From the NCBI GenBank assembly GCA_019309945.1, contig JAFDFH010000098.1, forward strand, positions 1 to 14,638: a stretch of 14,638 nucleotides of DNA. Direction: 5' to 3'. Made by a program: the position numbers and the translations under genes. Below are positions 1-7,125 of this stretch, one piece after another. The DNA comes from Deltaproteobacteria bacterium. Lineage in GTDB: Bacteria; Desulfobacterota; Desulfobacteria; Desulfobacterales; JAFDFH01. Within the stretch, counting starts at the first letter, position 1. Each line of letters begins with the position of its first letter. The notes under the pieces are model-generated. The model worked only from the letters and a program-made list of their open reading frames with translations, was not told the DNA's origin and did no database searches.

Positions 1-484
1 AAGTGATTATTTGAAAAGTGTCAATAAATTATAGGGGTTAGATGAAAAAGTAAATGCACTGAATTTTGTGCAGGTGGATATGATTTTCTGTGTACGGGTT
101 GGCTACTTAGTGCCCATCCAGAAACGGTCTTTTTGTCCGATCTCGGCGTTATGCTCAAAATTTTATCCTCAGAATATCAACTATATGCCTTCTATATTTG
201 TCTGTTTTTCCTGAGGAAACGGACAATTCATGGTGGTTGGCATGGGATTTATGTTAGAGTCTTCTATAACCTATTCATTTTCTGGACAAATTGGTGTTTT
301 TCCTGTAGTGCTTTACTTGTTGATATGAGATATCCATCAACCTTGACAGCCACCCATACCAATGGTGGCACGGGGATCTTCTTTTGAAGCAGGTACTGAT
401 CGGTGGAATATGTGGTGCCTTGATGACGGTCTTCGTATATCAATAAAGATGAGAATAGCCTACCCGCTCATGGAAAATAACGGG
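1..484. other. gene-free region upstream of arfB, with one partial repeat
   Basis: Apart from the partial repeat copy at 108-190, I see no supported gene here. Bases 207-219 form a short perfect palindrome (TTTCCT-G-AGGAAA). A short inverted repeat, TGCAC/GTGCA with an 8-nt spacer, lies near 54-71. No convincing sigma-70 promoter could be picked by eye for arfB. An open frame beginning at 133 starts inside the repeat and has no recognisable protein character. Confidence 0.5.
108..190 (+). repeat. left half of palindromic element, family A
   Basis: The stretch begins TAGTGCCCATCCAGAAACG and matches the left half of the complete element at 8819-8963 with about three differences over 83 bases. 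The match stops just after the central hairpin (after ATATGCCT). The expected right arm is missing or too decayed to recognise, although a weak resemblance (a GAAACGGAC string) persists near 216-224. Confidence 0.85.
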
Positions 485-919
485 ATGAAATCACAAATAA
501 AAATTTCGGACAATCTTTCCATCCTGCTAAACGAGCTAAAGTTCTCGTACTCCCGGAGCAGCGGGCCAGGTGGTCAGAATGTGAACAAAGTCAACACCCG
601 GGTGACACTGTGGTTTGATGTGGCCAATTCGCCGAACCTTGCAGACGACCAAAAAGAATTGATCCGGAATCATTTGCCAACGCGAATAAACAAAGAGGGT
701 GTTCTCAGGGTTGTTTCCCAGAAACATCGCACCCAGGCCTCCAACCGGGATGAGGCTGTTAAACGTTTCGCATCGTTATTAGGAGAATCCCTGACAGAGG
801 CATTACCCCGAAGGAAAAGGTCAGTCCCAATGGCTGCCAGAAAGCGCCGACTTGATGAGAAAAAGCATAGAAGCCGTATTAAAGCAAGTCGATCAAACGT
901 TATTTCAGGGGATAATTAG
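485..919 (+). CDS. arfB: alternative ribosome-rescue factor ArfB (peptidyl-tRNA hydrolase, GGQ type)
   Basis: A 144-residue protein of the ArfB/YaeJ family. These factors enter ribosomes stalled without a stop codon and hydrolyse the peptidyl-tRNA. The catalytic GGQ is at residues 29-31 within SSGPGGQNVNKVNT, typical of the class I release-factor catalytic domain. The C-terminal 40 residues are strongly basic (RRKRS, ARKRRLDEKKHRSRIK), matching the tail that family members place in the empty mRNA channel. The length equals that of E. coli ArfB (140), so it is not a full release factor with a codon-recognition domain. The frame is open upstream to 362, but those 41 residues do not resemble the family, and ATG at 485 gives the expected N-terminus. 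ATG at 470 is an alternative. It faces the ATPase gene on the other strand with a 40-bp gap and no clear terminator. Confidence 0.9.
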   Translation: MKSQIKISDNLSILLNELKFSYSRSSGPGGQNVNKVNTRVTLWFDVANSPNLADDQKELIRNHLPTRINKEGVLRVVSQKHRTQASNRDEAVKRFASLLGESLTEALPRRKRSVPMAARKRRLDEKKHRSRIKASRSNVISGDN

Positions 920-959
920 ACCTTGGACTTGCGGGTTTCGGGAGGAAGGTTGGAATCGT

Positions 960-2510
960 TTAGCTTTTGCCTTTTTTCCGTCTTGAGATTTTATCATCAA
1001 CCTCTTTGAAGGCATCACGCAGCAGTTTTGATTGACGGTTGTATGCCTCACGGGGATTGGCGGGGTCTTTCATAAGCGATATCTCCTGGGTAATGAGTCG
1101 AGCGATATTCAGGATATGGGCATCTTTTTTCCTGGCCTCCCGGCGATATAAAGGATGATCCCGATTGATATAGATGATCGTTCCTTCCGTTATACATTCC
1201 GGTCCATCTTCTCCTAAGTGATCCAGGCAGCAGGTCACCCCGGCGTCGCCGAACTTGAGCCTTTTTACCACTGCATTGGGGGTTGCGATTTTTAGAGAAG
1301 GTTTGCACTGTTTTTTGGGTTTCTCGCCTTCGGCCGCCACGGTGGAATCTACCTCATCTGAATCAGATGGGGGCATCGCGCCTACGTCCTCTACATTTAT
1401 CTCGTTTTCCTCTTTCTTTTTGGAAGTTATTTCGACACCCGTTTCCCCAGTACCTTGTATGCCTTCTTCCGCCAAAGGAACAACACCAAACGGGGAAAAC
1501 TCAGGGTTCAGCAATAGGGCATTGTGTATACGCTGTAAGGCTTCCTTGACGGCACGGTTTACGCTTCGATTCTCCCGCTCAGAGGCAAGCTGTTTGTAAG
1601 CCTTCCCGACCTCAGCGATAATTTTCTCCATGACCTTGAAGAATGATCTGTATTCCGGGGAATCCTCAATGAATCCAGATCGATCACTCGTTAGAGGGAG
1701 AAAGTCGGCATTGATCTCCCCCCTGATGCGTGTTGCCGCTTTGCCCCAGGAAACCATATCGAATAACTCTCGCCGTACCGTCACCCCCTTCACCTTGATC
1801 TCGATACCCATGTCTTCCTTGGAGGCGCGATATGCGGGGAGGATAACGATTTCCCCATGAATGATACCGTATGGAGTGCCATCCATAACTGGAATACGGT
1901 TCCCTGCCAGCATCCTGGAAGTCACCCTATACCTGTTTACGTATACGGCGAAGTCCCTGGCGCGAATCGGCACGCCTTCGGCAATTCTCTGAATAACGTC
2001 TTCGGGCTTAAAGGCCCTTTTTAGCCCCACGAGGCGAACGATCGTTCCATCCCCTCTTTGGGTGTCTCGGTCCAGAAGCGTGAGGGGGATCTTCCATGAA
2101 TCGCCTGCTTCAATCCAGCGGGCTTTGTCGAAGACCACACGGGCAGCGAAAATCCCTTTTTGCGTGGTGACCTCAAAGCGGGAAGCAGCGGCCAGACTCG
2201 CAAATTTTCCGATTCCGAATTGGCCGATCCGGTCTCGTCCAAATCCGGGCGACTTGGGATTTCTTAGCTTTTCACTTGACCCAACATTGAAGTACTGCTT
2301 AAGGCCATCGATATCCATCCCCTCACCATTATCGGCGATCACGATTTCTTTGTCTGAGACGGTGACGTCCACCCGGGTTGCGTCAGCGTCATATCCGTTG
2401 TTGACGAGTTCCCTGATCAGTTCAATGCTTTGTTCGTAAAGCCGTTCCCCGATAGTGATAATATGGCTCTTATCAACGGTGATTGTGAGAAAAGACGCCT
2501 CATTTGACAT
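960..2510 (-). CDS. GHKL (Hsp90/MORC-like) ATPase of unknown role
   Basis: A 516-residue protein with a clear Bergerat-fold ATP site: N-box around residues 34-44 (ELVNNGYDADA), G1 at 60-64 (DNGEG) and G2 at 91-101 (GRDRIGQFGIG). A middle region of about residues 130-320 resembles the transducer domain of GHKL proteins. An acidic, low-complexity stretch (about 360-410, with KKKEENE) leads to a distinct Cys-containing C-terminal domain (FGDAGVTCCLDHLGEDGPEC) and a basic end (SRRKKGKS). It is shorter than HtpG (about 620) and lacks its C-terminal dimerisation domain, so it is not a housekeeping Hsp90. The start is ATG at 2510 with AAGGAGG eight bases upstream. Lone GHKL ATPases of this build occur in chromosome maintenance and in defence contexts. 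Nothing nearby decides between these, so I assign no function. Confidence 0.8.
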   Translation of the reverse strand: MSNEASFLTITVDKSHIITIGERLYEQSIELIRELVNNGYDADATRVDVTVSDKEIVIADNGEGMDIDGLKQYFNVGSSEKLRNPKSPGFGRDRIGQFGIGKFASLAAASRFEVTTQKGIFAARVVFDKARWIEAGDSWKIPLTLLDRDTQRGDGTIVRLVGLKRAFKPEDVIQRIAEGVPIRARDFAVYVNRYRVTSRMLAGNRIPVMDGTPYGIIHGEIVILPAYRASKEDMGIEIKVKGVTVRRELFDMVSWGKAATRIRGEINADFLPLTSDRSGFIEDSPEYRSFFKVMEKIIAEVGKAYKQLASERENRSVNRAVKEALQRIHNALLLNPEFSPFGVVPLAEEGIQGTGETGVEITSKKKEENEINVEDVGAMPPSDSDEVDSTVAAEGEKPKKQCKPSLKIATPNAVVKRLKFGDAGVTCCLDHLGEDGPECITEGTIIYINRDHPLYRREARKKDAHILNIARLITQEISLMKDPANPREAYNRQSKLLRDAFKEVDDKISRRKKGKS

Positions 2511-2989
2511 GACTCAAGCCTCCTTAAGAATAGTGGCGATGCTTTTAACAAAGTATCTTCCTAATAATTGACTCAAACCGCAATCATTGCTTAATATCCC
2601 TTTTTCCCAATATAGTTACATGAGAGGTCGGGGAGTTTTTTCAATACTTTGTAAATAGCGGAATGAATAATCAGCAGCGTAATCGTGCACTGTTTGAATG
2701 CATTAGGGATCGTTAAGAAAGAGCCAAAAACACCCTAGCGTTTTACCGCGGGCTTTCTTAAATAACATCCTGTTTTATAAAGAGAATACCTGCTCTTTCT
2801 TTACGAACCCTTATAAATGAGTTTGCACGATGGAGTCGCTGATTATTCATGAAGCGATCGAATCGAAAAAACTCCCCGATACCTCAGTTATATGAAAGTA
2901 TTCAGTTCTTTCTTAAAGCTCGCATCGTGTTTCTTTTCCATGTTCTCAATTGTACCAAGCTGCAGGGAATACGGTCGCTTTTTCGAAAG
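2511..2989. other. intergenic region with an inverted-repeat element
   Basis: This is a 479-bp spacer between the divergently read start of the ATPase gene and the end of the flavin-reductase gene. About 270 bp of it is the inverted-repeat element at 2620-2886. The remaining roughly 110 bp next to the ATPase gene must hold its promoter, but I cannot place -10 and -35 boxes with confidence. No small gene is supported. Confidence 0.6.
2620..2886. repeat. about 270-bp imperfect inverted-repeat element (MITE-like)
   Basis: The two ends are inverted copies: CGGGGAGTTTTTTC at 2629-2642 pairs with its reverse complement at 2865-2878. Further matching blocks follow in order on both arms: TGAATAATCAGC (left near 2663, right near 2840-2851), ATCGTGCA (near 2682 and 2824) and AAGAAAGAGC (near 2716 and 2793). 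The arms are about 95-110 bases and diverged between blocks, with a centre of about 60-70 bases. No open frame is inside. It looks like a non-autonomous element or a long structured RNA, unrelated in sequence to the other repeat family of the window. Confidence 0.75.
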
Positions 2990-3559
2990 TCATTTTATAT
3001 CTCTTCCAATTGACCAGGCATCCCCGATCTTGGCCCCGATGCCATGATACGTTTTGGATGAAAGCGCAAATATAATCGGTTTGACCTTTTCAATATCCGG
3101 GTTTCCCTTTTCATCCATTACACTCTCATCAACCTTGACATCAATAATTTCACCAATAAACTGGGTGTGCAATCCGATTTCAAATGTGTGCAGGAGCTTA
3201 CATTCTAAAATAAAAGGGAATTCCTCGATATAGGGTGCGTTTACCAAATCACTTTTTATGGGTGTAAGCCCCGTCGCTGCAAATTTATCATTTTTCTTAC
3301 CGGAGGCCATTCCAAAATAATCACATTCCCTGACATACTTTTCAGAAGGGATATTGATCGTATACGCTTTGTTTTCCACAATATTGCCATAGCTGTAGGT
3401 TGCTTCGCGCAGTGATATTACAACACACGGGGGCTTGGAGCAGCATATCCCGCCCCAAGCGGCGGTCATCGCATTTGGTTTTCCGGCTTTGTCATAGGTT
3501 CCCACGATAAGAACCGGAGCGGGGTAGATAATTGTTTGGGCGCCAATAGACTTTTTCAT
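2990..3559 (-). CDS. flavin reductase-like FMN-binding protein (flavoredoxin-like)
   Basis: A 189-residue protein of the flavin reductase-like, FMN-binding split-barrel family. The N-terminal pattern PAPVLIVGTYDKAGKPNAMTAAW, followed by GGICCSKPPCVVISL, is typical of flavoredoxin-type proteins of sulfate reducers. The length (about 190) also fits. Family members bind FMN in the cytoplasm and transfer electrons or reduce flavin; the physiological partner cannot be read from sequence. The ATG overlaps the stop of acnA as ATGA. A strong ribosome site (AAAGGAGG) lies inside the last codons of acnA, so translation is probably coupled and both genes share one transcript. The cysteine-rich CCSKPPC stretch (residues 39-45) could carry redox or metal chemistry, but this is inference. 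Confidence 0.85.
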   Translation of the reverse strand: MKKSIGAQTIIYPAPVLIVGTYDKAGKPNAMTAAWGGICCSKPPCVVISLREATYSYGNIVENKAYTINIPSEKYVRECDYFGMASGKKNDKFAATGLTPIKSDLVNAPYIEEFPFILECKLLHTFEIGLHTQFIGEIIDVKVDESVMDEKGNPDIEKVKPIIFALSSKTYHGIGAKIGDAWSIGRDIK

Positions 3560-6312
3560 AATTTAGATCCTCCTTTATTTATTTTTCGCAAGACATACGG
3601 CAGGATGCCGCCATTTTCGAAGTAATCCACATCGGTATCCGTATCAAGCCGGGCGATGACTTCAAAGTCGATCTGTCTTCCGTCCGGCTTTAAGGCCTTA
3701 ACCGGCAGGGTCTTTCTGGGTTTTATATCTTCAACGCCGCTAATAAAAAAAGTTTCACTTCCTTCCAATCCCAGACTTTCCACACTTTCGCCCGCTTTAA
3801 ACATCAGCGGAAGGACTCCCATGCCCACAAGGTTGCTACGGTGAATTCGTTCATAAGATTCGGTGATGACCGCTTTTATTCCCAAAAGCGCCGTTCCTTT
3901 GGCAGCCCAGTCCCTGGAAGAACCGGAACCGTATTCCTTGCCGCCAAGGACCACAAGGGGGGTACCTGCGGTTTGATACGCCATGGCCGCTTCGTAGATG
4001 AACATCTGCTCGTTGCCGGGAAGCTTGACTGTAAAACTTCCTTCCGTGGGAGTCACGATTTTGTTTTTTATGCGTATGTTTCCGAATGTGCCCCGCATCA
4101 TCACCTCGTGATTGCCCCTTCGGGATCCATAGGAATTAAAATCTTCGACAGCCACACCTTTTTTGACCAGGTATTGCCCTGCCGGGTATTCGGGGGGAAT
4201 GGCGCCGGCCGGCGAAATGTGGTCGGTGGTTACCGAATCACCAAGCAGCACCAGCGCTTTTGCATCTTTTACGTCCCCGGATTTTTTAAGGTCCGGCTCA
4301 AAGTCATCAAAGTAAGGTGGCTTTTTAATATACGTGGACTGATCATCCCAGGCGTAGGTTGTACTTTCCGTGGCAGGGAGGTTTTGCCAGAAGGCATCGC
4401 CATCGAAAATTCGGCTGTACTCCAGGTCGTAAAACTCCTGCCGGACATGCTTAGCAATGAGATCTTCAATGGCTTCGGAGGTCGGCCAGATGTCTTTAAG
4501 AAAAACCGGTTCGCCGTTGGGGTCGGAACCGATCGGCGCGGTGGTTAAATCGATGTCGACGCTTCCGGCAATGGCGAAACCGATTACCAGCATGGGGGAG
4601 GCTAAAAAGTTCGACTTGATGCGTTGGTGAATTCGGGCTTCAAAATTACGGTTGCCCGAAAGAACGGCGGCCACATTCAGATCATTTTCAAGAATGGTTC
4701 TTTCGATTTCCGGATGCAGCGGCCCGCTGTTGCCGATGCAAGTCGTACAGCCGAATCCGGCAAGGTAAAACCCGAGGGCTTCGAGGTAAGGCAGCAGGCC
4801 GGAATCCTTGAGGTAGCGAATGACGACTTTGGATCCGGGGGCCAGGGATGTTTTTACATATGCGGGCACCTTCAGACCTTTGCTGACGGCATTTTGCGCA
4901 AGAAGTCCGGCACCGAGCAGCACGAATGGATTAGACGTATTGGTGCAGGAAGTAATGGCTGCGATAACAACGCTGCCATCCCCGATTTTTTCAGCTTTGC
5001 CGTCAAGATCGACGGAAAACATCGCTTTTCCGCTCGGCTTGCAGGCATCGGTCCGGGAGCTCAGCGTCCCCGACTCTTCATGAAACTGCGAGATAAGGGC
5101 TACATCCGTATCTCTTTCATATTTGCAACCCAGAATTTCTTGAAATTTATTTTTCAGGTCTTGGAGGCCAATTCGGTCCTGAGGCCTGGCAGGTCCGGCC
5201 ACGGCAGGCTCGATCGTGGCAAGATCCAGTTCTATAACGGCGGTGTATTCCGGTGTTTCCTGGCCGGTGTAGAACAGTCCGAGAGCTTTGGCGCTTGCCT
5301 CCACAATCTCGGCGCGACCTTCCCGGTTGGTTGTTTTGAGGTATTCGATGGTTTTTTCATCGACCGGGAAAAAACCCATTGTGGCACCGTATTCAGGTGA
5401 CATGTTGGCAATGGTGGCCCTGTCGGTTACCGTCAAGTTTTGCATGCCGGCCCCGAAAAACTCAACGAATTTCTCTACAACACCATACTGTCTGAGCATT
5501 TCCGTCACCCGCAGCACCAGGTCGGTTGCCGTGACACCCTCCGGGAGTTTTCCCGTCATTTTAAAACCGATCACTTCCGGGATGGTCATATAATAGGGTT
5601 GACCGAGCATGACGGCTTCGGCCTCGATGCCGCCGACCCCCCATCCCATGACGCCGATAGCGTTGATCATCGTGGTATGGGAATCCAGACCGACCAGCGT
5701 ATCCGGATAGGCGATTATGCTACCGTTATTCTCTTCGGTAATGATGACCCGACCAAGGTATTCCAGATTCACCTGGTGACAAATTCCGGAATTGGGGGGA
5801 ACCACTTTAAAATTGTCGAAGCTTTGCTGGGCCCACTTCAATAAAGCATAACGCTCCCCGTTGCGCGCGTATTCTTTTTCCACGTTTTTTTGCAGGGCCG
5901 CAGCGGTTCCGTAATAATCCACCTGAATCGAGTGATCGACAATCAATTCAACCGGGACCAGGGGGTTGATCTTTTCGGGGTCTCCGCCAAGATCTTTGAC
6001 AGCATCTCGCATGGCTGCAAGGTCGACGACGGCCGGTACCCCTGTAAAATCCTGCATCAGAACCCGTGCCGGATGATAAGGGATTTCAACCGGTTCCGTG
6101 TAGCTTGGCTGCCATCTGGCAATGTGGATCAAATCCGCTTCAAGGACGATTCTGCCGTCCAGTTTCCGCAGCAGGTTTTCTACTAGAATTTTGATTGCAA
6201 AAGGAAGCCGTTTGATGTCGGCCAACCCCTTTTGCTCGAGCCCATTGATATCGAAAATGCTATATTCACGGTCCCCAATGCTTATCTGTTTGGCAAATTC
6301 ATGCTTTTCCAT
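3556..6312 (-). CDS. acnA: aconitate hydratase (AcnA/IRP1 type)
   Basis: A 918-residue monomeric aconitase interconverting citrate and isocitrate in the TCA cycle. The N-terminal domains carry VLMQDFTGVPAVVDLAAMR (residues 84-102), VDHSIQVD (125-132) and LDSHTTM (209-215). The three ligands of the [4Fe-4S] cluster are visible: C456 in SCTNTSNP, and C522 and C525 in GCTTCIGNSGPL. The swivel domain follows with GDSVTTDHISPAG and the substrate-binding EYGSGSSRDWAAKG. Full length matches the AcnA class (about 890-920), so it is intact. The start ATG at 6312 has only a modest ribosome site (GGGATGGG). It is divergent from the isocitrate dehydrogenase gene, which uses its product, and is followed by the flavoprotein gene with a 4-bp overlap. 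The large spacer upstream probably holds its promoter. Confidence 0.97.
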   Translation of the reverse strand: MEKHEFAKQISIGDREYSIFDINGLEQKGLADIKRLPFAIKILVENLLRKLDGRIVLEADLIHIARWQPSYTEPVEIPYHPARVLMQDFTGVPAVVDLAAMRDAVKDLGGDPEKINPLVPVELIVDHSIQVDYYGTAAALQKNVEKEYARNGERYALLKWAQQSFDNFKVVPPNSGICHQVNLEYLGRVIITEENNGSIIAYPDTLVGLDSHTTMINAIGVMGWGVGGIEAEAVMLGQPYYMTIPEVIGFKMTGKLPEGVTATDLVLRVTEMLRQYGVVEKFVEFFGAGMQNLTVTDRATIANMSPEYGATMGFFPVDEKTIEYLKTTNREGRAEIVEASAKALGLFYTGQETPEYTAVIELDLATIEPAVAGPARPQDRIGLQDLKNKFQEILGCKYERDTDVALISQFHEESGTLSSRTDACKPSGKAMFSVDLDGKAEKIGDGSVVIAAITSCTNTSNPFVLLGAGLLAQNAVSKGLKVPAYVKTSLAPGSKVVIRYLKDSGLLPYLEALGFYLAGFGCTTCIGNSGPLHPEIERTILENDLNVAAVLSGNRNFEARIHQRIKSNFLASPMLVIGFAIAGSVDIDLTTAPIGSDPNGEPVFLKDIWPTSEAIEDLIAKHVRQEFYDLEYSRIFDGDAFWQNLPATESTTYAWDDQSTYIKKPPYFDDFEPDLKKSGDVKDAKALVLLGDSVTTDHISPAGAIPPEYPAGQYLVKKGVAVEDFNSYGSRRGNHEVMMRGTFGNIRIKNKIVTPTEGSFTVKLPGNEQMFIYEAAMAYQTAGTPLVVLGGKEYGSGSSRDWAAKGTALLGIKAVITESYERIHRSNLVGMGVLPLMFKAGESVESLGLEGSETFFISGVEDIKPRKTLPVKALKPDGRQIDFEVIARLDTDTDVDYFENGGILPYVLRKINKGGSKL

Positions 6313-6482
6313 GGTGTCCCATCCCTTTTTCCGAATAAATTTAAATGCTCACAATGACAGGCTTCCGTAACAAAATGCCCCAAGCCAAATTGTCTTTGGC
6401 CCTCATCCTGATGAAAGTTTTTTTGATTCGTTCATAATGATGACGCTTAACATCAGCACGAAAAATTACAACAAACCTTATA

Positions 6483-6500
6483 TAACCCATATCCGGGTTA
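6483..6500. promoter_or_regulatory. inverted repeat, possible operator upstream of acnA
   Basis: TAACCC and GGGTTA form a perfect 6-bp inverted repeat separated by six bases (ATATCC), about 170 bp upstream of the acnA start. Its size and symmetry suit a dimeric regulator, but the distance is large and it abuts the repeat beginning at 6508. This is only a candidate. Confidence 0.2.
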
Positions 6501-6507
6501 TTTTAAA

Positions 6508-6578
6508 TAGTGCCTGAACGAAAACTGCTATTTTCCCCAATTTCGGCGTCAGGCTTAGATTTTCATCCTCAAAATATG
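6508..6578 (+). repeat. partial palindromic element, left half, diverged
   Basis: It begins TAGTGCCTGAACGAAAAC, with the same TAGTGCC start as family A, then continues through a recognisable core (TTTCGGCGTCAGGCTTAGATTTTCATCCTCAAAATAT, read in pieces). It then breaks off near the central hairpin. A right arm is not found before the next element begins at 6595, nor after that element ends. The termini differ from the other copies, making it a third terminal-repeat variant. Confidence 0.55.
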
Positions 6579-6594
6579 CTAATCTTTTCACATC

Positions 6595-6737
6595 GAGGCA
6601 GTTTCAAAACGCCCCCTTTTGCCCAATCTCTGCGTTAGACTCAATTTTCTATCATCGAAATACTCAATGTATTCCTGTGGTTAAAAATTTTCACCTTCCT
6701 TGACCTTGGACAAAATTGAACATTTTGAAACTACCTC
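6595..6737 (+). repeat. complete palindromic element, variant B (GAGGYAGTTTCAAAA ends)
   Basis: The terminal inverted repeats are GAGGCAGTTTCAAAACG at the left and the reverse complement of GAGGTAGTTTCAAAATG at the right. Total length is 143 bp. The interior follows the same order as the elements at 8819 and 13124: a CTCTGCGTTAGACTCAATTTT block, a hairpin with stem AATAC/GTATT and a 5-nt loop, then AAAAATTTTC and CCTTGA blocks. No coding potential is visible. Confidence 0.8.
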
Positions 6738-6860
6738 ATCAAATTAACATTTTTTTTCTAATTTTGAAACAGTATCATAACAAACCCTGTTAATTGAGCC
6801 GACGGCCAACACTTTCAGAGCCGGCATTCTGCTTGCATTTTTAATCACAATAAACTAATA

Positions 6861-6974
6861 TAGTGTCCGTCCAGAAACGAGGATTTTTGTTCGAGATCAA
6901 GGCCTGCGAAAAATTTTACCACAGGCATATAGTTGATATTCCGAGGATAAAATTTTGAGCATAACGCAGAAATC
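6861..6974 (-). repeat. partial palindromic element, family A, inverted copy
   Basis: It begins TAGTGTCCGTCCAGAAACG and, read left to right, is nearly identical to the reverse complement of 8850-8963, with only a handful of differences in 114 bases. The similarity ends at about 6974. The last 30 or so bases, the other terminal repeat, are absent. It therefore lies in the opposite orientation to the copy downstream of idh. Confidence 0.85.
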
Positions 6975-6985
6975 ATTTCGCTCCG

Positions 6986-7004
6986 GTGATACCGCTGTGA
7001 TACC
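6986..7004 (+). promoter_or_regulatory. paired octamers GTGATACC, possible regulator site upstream of idh
   Basis: GTGATACC occurs twice, at 6986-6993 and 6997-7004, with an 11-base period, that is one helical turn. The site lies about 120 bp upstream of the idh start. The first copy is within the small palindrome GGTGATACC. Larger complementary blocks CTCCGG (6981-6986) and CCGGAG (7029-7034) flank it. Two same-face half-sites would suit a transcription factor, but no promoter is recognised to anchor this. Confidence 0.25.
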
Positions 7005-7125
7005 CTGGGGCCGGGCCAAGAACCTCATCCGGAGCGCCCGGCTGATATTGCAAGTAACGGTTTTTTGCTCAAGACCCTGTTCCGGGTTCGGTACGGATTA
7101 TTTTAGGCGCAAAGGCGATTGCTAA

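Larger units (their letters stand above)
6313..7125. other. 813-bp divergent spacer between acnA and idh, rich in repeats
   Basis: The spacer carries three repeat copies (6508-6578, 6595-6737, 6861-6974) plus small inverted and direct repeats. An inverted repeat TAACCC-6 nt-GGGTTA lies at 6483-6500, on the acnA side. The paired octamers GTGATACC are at 6986-7004, on the idh side. About 190 bp next to acnA and about 150 bp next to idh are free of element sequence and are the likely promoter zones. No gene is supported, and no sigma-70 promoter stood out clearly enough to call. Confidence 0.6.

Noticed and set aside
133..387. 84-codon open frame on the plus strand before arfB
   Set aside because: It starts inside the partial repeat copy, has no ribosome site or recognisable domain, and overlaps the frame leading to arfB.
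362..484. N-terminal extension of arfB from ATG 362
   Set aside because: The extra 41 residues do not resemble any ArfB; the ATG at 485 gives the family length.
3841..5400. Long open frames on the plus strand inside acnA
   Set aside because: They are antisense to a well-conserved aconitase and their sequences look like frame shadows.
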